A DNA stretch of 38,146 bases, taken from assembly GCA_002722525.1 (NCBI GenBank), contig PBMJ01000027.1, positions 1 through 38,146 of the forward strand, written 5' to 3'. Positions 32,836-38,146 of the stretch are shown piece by piece. The position numbers were made by a program, and so were the translations under genes. Numbering within the stretch: the stretch's first letter is position 1; each line of letters opens with the position of its first letter. The notes under the pieces were generated by a model, which was not told the origin of the DNA, ran no database searches, and saw nothing but the letters and a program-made list of their open reading frames with translations. The DNA is from Acidimicrobiaceae bacterium. Its GTDB lineage: Bacteria; Actinomycetota; Acidimicrobiia; Acidimicrobiales; UBA8592.

Positions 32836-33873
32836 ATGGAATCAGATAAAGCACTTGATATGGCGTTAAGCCAAATTGAAAAACAATTCGGTGAAGGCGC
32901 CGTAATGAAAATGGGTGAAAAGACCACAATGCAAATTGAATCGGTACCCACAGGGGCTTTGGCCCTTGATTTAGCTCTCGGCGTCGGAGGCTTACCACGA
33001 GGTCGAATAACAGAAATTTATGGACCTGAGTCCTCGGGAAAGTCAACCCTCGCTACACATGTTGTGGCTGAAGCACAACGTAATGGAGGGATATGCGCAT
33101 ATATCGATGCGGAGCACGCTATGGATCCGGTGTATGCAAGGGCTATTGGCGTTGACGTTGATGAATTGTTAATCTCACAGCCTGATAATGGAGAACAAGC
33201 ACTTGAAATTGTTGACACACTGGTACGTTCAGGCGCTATCGATGTCATAGTTATTGACTCCGTTGCAGCTCTCACTCCGCGTGTCGAACTAGAAGGAGAA
33301 ATGGGGCAGAGCCATGTGGGATTACAAGCGCGCCTTATGTCACAAGCCCTTAGAAAATTAACAAGTAATTTAAACAAAACTAAGACTATCTGTATCTTCA
33401 TTAATCAACTACGAGAAAAAATTGGAGTAATGTTTGGATCGCCTGAGACTACACCTGGAGGTCGTGCACTTAAGTTCTACTCTTCAGTTCGGTTAGACAT
33501 TCGCCGAATAGAGTCTCTCAAATCTGGTGTTGAAATAGTAGGGAACCGAACCAGGGTAAAGGTTGTTAAGAACAAATGTGCCCCACCATTCCGACAAGCA
33601 GAATTTGACATTATGTATGGAAAGGGAATTAGTCGTGAAGGCTCACTCCTTGATACTGGTGTTGATATGGACATAGTGAAAAAATCTGGCGCTTGGTATA
33701 CCTACGAAGGTGAACAACTTGGCCAAGGACGAGAGAAAGCAAAGATTTTCTTGAGCGAGAACCCTGAAATCATGATGGAAATCGAAAATCGTATTTGGGG
33801 CAATGTCCATCCAGATGATACAGAAGACCAATTTACAGAAGCTGATGATCAACCAATTTCAATTGAAGATTAA
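32836..33873 (+). CDS. recA: Recombinase RecA
   Basis: RecA forms filaments on single-stranded DNA for strand exchange and triggers LexA self-cleavage. The 345-residue product is full length and uninterrupted (no intein). Walker A is GPESSGKST (63-71). AYIDAEHAMDPVYA, the VIVIDSVAALTPR segment, MGQSHVGLQARLMSQALRKL and the TTPGGRALKFYSSVRLDIRR stretch are all present. The C-terminal end is acidic, as usual. The ATG has an AGAGGT Shine-Dalgarno. It is preceded by a LexA-controlled promoter. No recX follows; miaB comes next after 54 bp with its own apparent start signal. Confidence 0.98.
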   Translation: MESDKALDMALSQIEKQFGEGAVMKMGEKTTMQIESVPTGALALDLALGVGGLPRGRITEIYGPESSGKSTLATHVVAEAQRNGGICAYIDAEHAMDPVYARAIGVDVDELLISQPDNGEQALEIVDTLVRSGAIDVIVIDSVAALTPRVELEGEMGQSHVGLQARLMSQALRKLTSNLNKTKTICIFINQLREKIGVMFGSPETTPGGRALKFYSSVRLDIRRIESLKSGVEIVGNRTRVKVVKNKCAPPFRQAEFDIMYGKGISREGSLLDTGVDMDIVKKSGAWYTYEGEQLGQGREKAKIFLSENPEIMMEIENRIWGNVHPDDTEDQFTEADDQPISIED

Positions 33874-33915
33874 TCAATCAATGTGAATATTGGTGCTAGC
33901 TGAAATGATTCCCTC

Positions 33916-33921
33916 TAGTCT
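33916..33921 (+). promoter_or_regulatory. Putative -10 box of a leaderless miaB transcript
   Basis: TAGTCT fits TANNNT and ends exactly 6 nt before the GTG start at 33928. An overlapping TATAAG also occurs but would be too close to the start. No Shine-Dalgarno is visible. Confidence 0.42.
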
Positions 33922-33927
33922 ATAAGA

Positions 33928-35391
33928 GTGAACGATCAGTACATAATCCAGACCTTTGGCTGTCAGATGAATGAACATGACTCCGAACGTATATCTGGAA
34001 TTCTTGAAAGTTCTGGAATGAAAAGAACGCAGGAAGTTGCCGATGCTGATGTCATTGTTATAAATACATGCTGTATACGTGAAAATGCTGACAATAAGTT
34101 CTATGGGCATCTAGGAAACTTGAAGCAACTTAAGGAGCAAAATCCTGAATTAAAGATTCTTGTCGGTGGTTGCCTAGCGCAAAAAGATCAGGAACTGATC
34201 CGTGATAAAGCTAATCACGTAGATGTTGTTTTCGGAACACACAATCTAAACCGCGTAGCTGATTTATTAGAATTAAGCAGGAGTGAAGGTCCAATTGTTG
34301 AGATTATCGATCAAGGAGAAATGGAAAATGAAGTTCTTTTTGACTCCGCTTTTCCCGTTCGGCGGGAACTGGAGCATGCTGCCTGGATGACGATTCAAAG
34401 CGGATGCGACAACTCATGCGCATTCTGTATAGTTCCGCAAGTGCGGGGAGCTGAAGTCAGTCGACTATTTGGTGATCTCTTCGATGAAGCGAAACGCTTA
34501 GTTTCTGAAGGCGTAATCGAAATAACGCTTCTGGGTCAAAATGTGAATAGTTACGGTCGAGATCTTACGACTCAACTTAGATCAGCTGTTCCAGATTCTA
34601 AGGATAACTTCCGAGCTGGACTAAGGTGGGCGCAAGACGACAAGCGACGTCCCCGAACTCTCTTTCCTGACCTTCTTCGTGATATCGGTTCAATCGATGG
34701 TCTTCGCCGTCTAAGATTCACAAGCCCCCACCCCAAAGATTTTCGTCGTGAAGTCATTGAAGCAATGGCTGAAACATCCGCGGTCTGTGAACACCTACAC
34801 CTGCCATTGCAATCCGGAAGTGACCATATTCTTGCCGCCATGCATAGGGGATATAATAAATCGAAATACATGGAAAGGCTAAGTGAAGCACGCAAGCATA
34901 TTCCAGATCTTGCGGTAACTACCGACATTATCGTGGGCTTTCCTGGAGAAACAGAAAGGGATTTTGAAGAAACTCTCGCCTTAGCTGCTGAAGCTGAATT
35001 TGATGGGGCGTACACGTTTATTTTCTCTCCGCGGCCCGGAACTGAAGCTGCGGAAATGGTAGAAAGTTACTGTGATCCCTCAGTAGCAGGAGAGCGGTAT
35101 GACCGATTGAGGTCAGTAATTTTACGGTCCGCTCTTCGTAAGCATGAGAAACGGATAGGTAAAAGCGAAGAAGTTATTGTTGAAGGGCCAAGTAAGAAAA
35201 ATCCCGACACAACAACAGGAAGGACGAGGCAAAACAAGTTGGTCCATTTTGATAGTCCACGTAAGTTACCGATTGGCTCTGTAGCAAAAGTTGAAATTAT
35301 TAGTGCATCTCCCCGCTACCTTCAAGGGAATTTGGAAGAGGTAATTGCGACACCAGCGAGGAAGACTCGAATACCTGTGGTTGCTGTGTGA
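33928..35391 (+). CDS. miaB: tRNA-2-methylthio-N6-dimethylallyladenosine synthase MiaB
   Basis: MiaB adds the methylthio group to i6A37 of tRNAs, acting after MiaA, which is encoded next. The N-terminal cluster cysteines are in TFGCQMNEHDSE, NTCCIRENAD and VGGCLAQKD. The radical-SAM cluster motif is GCDNSCAFCIVP (Cys160, Cys164, Cys167). TDIIVGFPGETERDFEETL follows, and a TRAM domain ends the protein (about 415-475). 487 residues, within the normal range; an insertion near residue 215-245 (Arg/Asp-rich) is slightly long. The start is GTG with no Shine-Dalgarno. The stop overlaps the miaA start in a GTGA. Confidence 0.96.
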   Translation: MNDQYIIQTFGCQMNEHDSERISGILESSGMKRTQEVADADVIVINTCCIRENADNKFYGHLGNLKQLKEQNPELKILVGGCLAQKDQELIRDKANHVDVVFGTHNLNRVADLLELSRSEGPIVEIIDQGEMENEVLFDSAFPVRRELEHAAWMTIQSGCDNSCAFCIVPQVRGAEVSRLFGDLFDEAKRLVSEGVIEITLLGQNVNSYGRDLTTQLRSAVPDSKDNFRAGLRWAQDDKRRPRTLFPDLLRDIGSIDGLRRLRFTSPHPKDFRREVIEAMAETSAVCEHLHLPLQSGSDHILAAMHRGYNKSKYMERLSEARKHIPDLAVTTDIIVGFPGETERDFEETLALAAEAEFDGAYTFIFSPRPGTEAAEMVESYCDPSVAGERYDRLRSVILRSALRKHEKRIGKSEEVIVEGPSKKNPDTTTGRTRQNKLVHFDSPRKLPIGSVAKVEIISASPRYLQGNLEEVIATPARKTRIPVVAV

Positions 35392-36317
35392 ACTCAGTCT
35401 CCGATTCTCCGATCCTCTCGATAGTAGGAACAACCGCATCAGGAAAATCTTCTATAGCTATGGCAATAGCTCGAGAGATACCAAATCTCGAAATCGTTTC
35501 CATAGACTCAATGCAGGTTTATAAAGAAATGGATATCGGTACCGCAAAACCACCTCTTGAAAATCAAGGAGAAGTTCCCCATCATATGATCGACTTAGTA
35601 GAACCTGATGTTGAATTCTCTCTAAGCGAATTTCAACGTGAGGCAGTAAGTGCGATTAGAGACATCGAAGAGCGCGGTGCAATTCCGCTACTTGTGGGGG
35701 GAACTGGCCTACATCTGCGCGCTGTTATAGATAATTTCGAAATACCTAAGCAGTATCCGACAGTTGAGCGAAGGTTGGATAGCGAAGCAGATACTGTTAA
35801 ATTACATAAGTTACTTACGCAGCTTGATCCAGTAGCAGCTGGCCGTATGGAAAGTACCAACAGAAGGAGAATACTTCGTGCTTTAGAAGTAACTCTTGGT
35901 AGCGGAAGACCATTTTCAAGTTACGGACCGGGAATGCAGAAGTATGCCCCTACGAGATTTCGAATGGTTGCTCCCAGATGGGAAAGGGAGAAAATAAACC
36001 AGCGCATAGATAAGAGATTTAATGTACAAATGGAAATGGGTTTTTTCGAAGAGGTTTGTAGATTAACTGAAAACTATGGGACCTTATCGCGAACTGCTCG
36101 TCAAGCATTGGGTTACCGTCAATTCCTAGATCACTTGAGCGGAAATATTAGTTTGGATGAAGCGATTGATATTGCGAAACGACAAACCAGGAAATTTGCG
36201 AGAAGGCAAGAACGATGGTTTCGAAGAGATCCCCGAATTCAGTGGTTTGATATTGATGAAAATCCATTAGAGGTCCTCCCTTCTCTTGTGGAAGAATGGC
36301 GACATGCGCCTAATTAA
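35388..36317 (+). CDS. miaA: tRNA dimethylallyltransferase
   Basis: MiaA transfers a dimethylallyl group to A37 of tRNAs that read U-initial codons, the substrate for MiaB. The DMAPP it uses comes from the MEP pathway represented here by Dxr and IspG. Motifs: P-loop GTTASGKSS (residues 13-21), VSIDSMQVYKEMDIGTAKP, HHMIDLVEP, LVGGTGLHLRAV and the C-terminal RQARRQ-type helix KRQTRKFARRQERWFRRD. 309 residues. The start is a GTG overlapping the miaB stop by 4 bp, and the end overlaps dapF by 14 bp. Confidence 0.96.
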   Translation: MNSVSDSPILSIVGTTASGKSSIAMAIAREIPNLEIVSIDSMQVYKEMDIGTAKPPLENQGEVPHHMIDLVEPDVEFSLSEFQREAVSAIRDIEERGAIPLLVGGTGLHLRAVIDNFEIPKQYPTVERRLDSEADTVKLHKLLTQLDPVAAGRMESTNRRRILRALEVTLGSGRPFSSYGPGMQKYAPTRFRMVAPRWEREKINQRIDKRFNVQMEMGFFEEVCRLTENYGTLSRTARQALGYRQFLDHLSGNISLDEAIDIAKRQTRKFARRQERWFRRDPRIQWFDIDENPLEVLPSLVEEWRHAPN

Positions 36318-37101
36318 GTATGAAGGACTCGGGAACAAGTTTCTGGTAGTCATACAAGATAGTGTCCCTAAGGACAGCAGTCAGTTGGCAGTATCAGTCT
36401 GCAACCCTGAAAACGGGTTTGACGCAGATGGGTTAATTTTCGGGACGCCTTCTAGTTCCGACGGAATAGATATCCATATGACGCTCTTTAACGCTGATGG
36501 AAGTTCAGCGGAAATTTCGGGTAATGGCATTAGATGTCTTGCCCAAGAAATATTTTCAAGATCTGAGGAAGAGTCATTGCAAATTTTGACGGGGTCGGGA
36601 GTTCGTAACGTTACTTTAAATGATCTTAGGGACGGTGAGGCTGAGATCAGTGTGGATATGGGCCTAGTTAGAGAAGGTCCTGAACTGCCATTACTGGACT
36701 TTCTACATCATGAATCAATAAATATTGTTAAGGCAGCTACCGCTGATATTGGGAATCCTCACGTGGTAATAGAAGTAGAAACGTTAGATAGCGTAGATGT
36801 CGCTGCAGCGGGACCTCATATTGAGTCCCTATGGCAACCTGTGGGAATAAATGTGCACTTCTTTAAAGCCCAAAATAGAACTGAGTTCTCCATGTTGACG
36901 TGGGAGCGTGGAGCAGGAGTTACCTTAGCATGTGGTACGGGAGCATCAGCCTGTGCCTTCGTTGCTAATGGATGGGGACTAATTGATGAAACATCCGAGG
37001 CAACGATGGCGGGAGGATCTGCGAAGATTAACTTAGCGAATGACAAAGTTCTGTTGACGGGTAAGTCTAGACGTGTAGAAGAAATTGAGCTTCCCTTCTA
37101 A
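36304..37101 (+). CDS. dapF: Diaminopimelate epimerase with Ser in place of the first catalytic Cys
   Basis: DapF interconverts LL- and meso-DAP for lysine and peptidoglycan. The fold markers are clear: YEGLGNKFLV near the N-terminus, FNADGSSAE, GNGIRCLAQ, GNPHVVIEV and the second catalytic segment TLACGTGASACA with Cys210. In the first catalytic motif, however, residue 72 is Ser (TCG at 36517-36519), where E. coli and Haemophilus DapF have the active-site Cys73. The rest of the protein is intact, so this is a substitution and not decay. The ATG at 36304 gives 265 residues and places the family N-terminus correctly; an in-frame TTG lies 18 nt upstream. It overlaps miaA by 14 bp and shares one base with the hflX start. 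Confidence 0.92.
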   Translation: MRLIKYEGLGNKFLVVIQDSVPKDSSQLAVSVCNPENGFDADGLIFGTPSSSDGIDIHMTLFNADGSSAEISGNGIRCLAQEIFSRSEEESLQILTGSGVRNVTLNDLRDGEAEISVDMGLVREGPELPLLDFLHHESINIVKAATADIGNPHVVIEVETLDSVDVAAAGPHIESLWQPVGINVHFFKAQNRTEFSMLTWERGAGVTLACGTGASACAFVANGWGLIDETSEATMAGGSAKINLANDKVLLTGKSRRVEEIELPF

Positions 37102-38146
37102 TGGATAATGGAATGGGAGAGATTGAAGGTAAATCACACCGCGGAGGGTTCGGTGATCTTGGTGGTGAAGAGCGAGGCCTCATTGATAGAACATTCAGGG
37201 AGCGAATAATTGCAGTGGGTTTTGTTGGAGAAGGGAAAGATGAAGCATCAGTGCTTCTCGAACTCGAAGAGCTGTGCAGTCTTATAAATACGGCAGGTGC
37301 TGACGTTGTTGAAATCGTAATACAGAAAAAATCCTCTCCTGACCCAGCAACTTTTATCGGCAAAGGAAAAGCAAGAGAAATATATGACCTAGCAGAGACC
37401 TTGGACGTTGATACTGTTGTGTTCAACGATGAGTTGACCCCTGGACAACAGTTCAACTTGGAGAAGATATTCCACCGATCTGCTCTAGACCGGACAGCTG
37501 TCATCCTTGATATTTTTGCACAAAATGCGAATACCCCTGAAGGGAAAGCACAAGTAGAACTAGCTCAGCTTCAGTACCGGCTTCCTCGCCTTAGGGGTCA
37601 AGGCCAGAACTACAGTCAGCAGGCTGGGGGCATAGGTACACGTGGGCCAGGAGAAACAAAACTTGAGGTTGACCGAAGGAGGTTAGTTCGTCGTGTCCAC
37701 AAACTAAAACGACAGCTGAAAGCCGTTGGTGCACATAGAAAAAATCAATCGAAAAAGCGACGTCATTCCTATAATCAGTCGGTGGCAATAGTGGGCTACA
37801 CTAATGCTGGGAAATCTACCCTCCTCAATCTGCTTGCCGACTCGGATGCAGTCGTAGCTGATCGCTTATTTGCTACCTTGGACCCATTGACACGTCGGAT
37901 CCAACTTCCAGGTGGAGAGTCAATATTCCTTACCGATACCGTTGGATTTGTTCAGAAACTTCCACACCAATTGGTCGAAGCGTTTAAAACTACTTTAGAT
38001 GTCGTTATTGAAGCTGACCTTCTACTGCACATTGTCGACTGCAGTCATGCTTCACCTGAAACTCAAATACTGGCTGTTCGAAGTGTCCTAGAAGAAATCG
38101 GGGCAGGAGAGGTGCCCGAAGTGCTGGTCTTTAATAAGTCAGATAG
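37101..38146 (+). CDS. hflX: GTPase HflX, 3' end beyond the window
   Basis: HflX is a ribosome-associated GTPase that splits stalled or heat-damaged 70S ribosomes. 348 codons are visible before the window ends. The N-terminal HflX domain has the KSSPDPATFIGKGKA segment and ends in GTRGPGETKLEVDRRR, followed by a basic coiled-coil region (RRVHKLKRQLKAV). The G domain has the P-loop GYTNAGKST (232-240), the switch region ADRLFATLDPLTRRI, DTVGFVQKLP with G3, and the start of G4 (VFNKSD) at the edge. The ATG overlaps the dapF stop in TAATG, a standard coupling signal. A 30-residue Gly-rich lead precedes the conserved DRTFRERIIAVGF; a later start is possible but no better one is seen. Confidence 0.95.
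   Translation, partial: MDNGMGEIEGKSHRGGFGDLGGEERGLIDRTFRERIIAVGFVGEGKDEASVLLELEELCSLINTAGADVVEIVIQKKSSPDPATFIGKGKAREIYDLAETLDVDTVVFNDELTPGQQFNLEKIFHRSALDRTAVILDIFAQNANTPEGKAQVELAQLQYRLPRLRGQGQNYSQQAGGIGTRGPGETKLEVDRRRLVRRVHKLKRQLKAVGAHRKNQSKKRRHSYNQSVAIVGYTNAGKSTLLNLLADSDAVVADRLFATLDPLTRRIQLPGGESIFLTDTVGFVQKLPHQLVEAFKTTLDVVIEADLLLHIVDCSHASPETQILAVRSVLEEIGAGEVPEVLVFNKSD

Noticed and set aside
32836..33873. Possible intein in RecA, as in some mycobacteria
   Set aside because: The protein is 345 residues and all motifs are contiguous.
28344..35391. rimO and miaB as duplicates of one gene
   Set aside because: They share the methylthiotransferase plan but differ in signature segments (LGCPKNKVDSE versus FGCQMNEHDSE); both paralogues are normally present in bacteria.
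36304..37101. DapF as a pseudogene because of the lost cysteine
   Set aside because: The frame is intact, all other motifs are conserved, and both flanks are translationally coupled to live genes. A point substitution is the simpler reading.

Overview
The window is one long, densely packed housekeeping cluster from a bacterium. Thirty-three of the 35 genes I call are on the plus strand. The gene order (rpsB-tsf-pyrH-frr-cdsA-dxr-rip-ispG, rimP-nusA-infB-rbfA-truB-ribF-rpsO-pnp, dapB/dapA-rnj-ftsK, rimO-pgsA-cinA, recA-miaB-miaA-dapF-hflX) is typical of Actinobacteria. Three things fit this: an RNase J next to dapA, a LexA box of the GAAC-N4-GTTC type in front of recA, and several genes with no Shine-Dalgarno but a TANNNT box exactly 6 nt before the start codon (leaderless transcripts). 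By eye the G+C is in the mid-40s percent, low for the phylum. With the short spacers and many 1-14 bp gene overlaps this suggests a streamlined, probably aquatic, Acidimicrobiia-like actinobacterium. That taxonomic guess is inference from gene order and protein style only.

Layout. 1-1145: end of a crotonase-family gene cut by the window edge, and a small lipoprotein cytochrome c. 1225-2106: a XerC/D recombinase. 2271-10320: translation start-up genes (rpsB, tsf, pyrH, frr), then membrane lipid and isoprenoid genes (cdsA, dxr, site-2 protease, ispG). 10321-10509: leader or terminator region. 10510-20436: transcription, translation and RNA-decay genes (rimP, nusA, infB, rbfA, truB, ribF, rpsO, pnp), with structured leaders before rpsO and pnp. 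20530-24708: dapB, a SURF1 gene, dapA, RNase J. 24852-31479: ftsK, a Na+/Ca2+-type exchanger, rimO, pgsA, cinA. 31476-32636: the only minus-strand genes, msrB and a lipoprotein hydrolase. 32836-38146: recA under an SOS promoter, then miaB, miaA, dapF and hflX (cut by the window end).

How the genes fit together. Most serve ribosome assembly and translation (S2, S15, EF-Ts, IF2, RRF, RimP, RbfA, RimO, HflX), tRNA modification (TruB, MiaA, MiaB), RNA decay (PNPase, RNase J), the MEP isoprenoid route (Dxr, IspG), phospholipid synthesis (CdsA, PgsA), DAP/lysine synthesis (DapA, DapB, DapF) and chromosome processing (Xer, FtsK, RecA). SURF1 and the cytochrome c point to aerobic respiration.

I did not find a new multi-gene system such as a defence island, prophage or CRISPR array. 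The observations most worth a second look are: a DapF whose first catalytic cysteine is serine; the shared leaderless-start geometry of six genes; a pnp leader with two mutually exclusive hairpins; a 10-bp inverted repeat ending at the xerC start; and an in-frame 27-bp tandem repeat forming an acidic tail on NusA. No stretch longer than 300 bases lacks a gene, and I saw no tRNA or rRNA gene.
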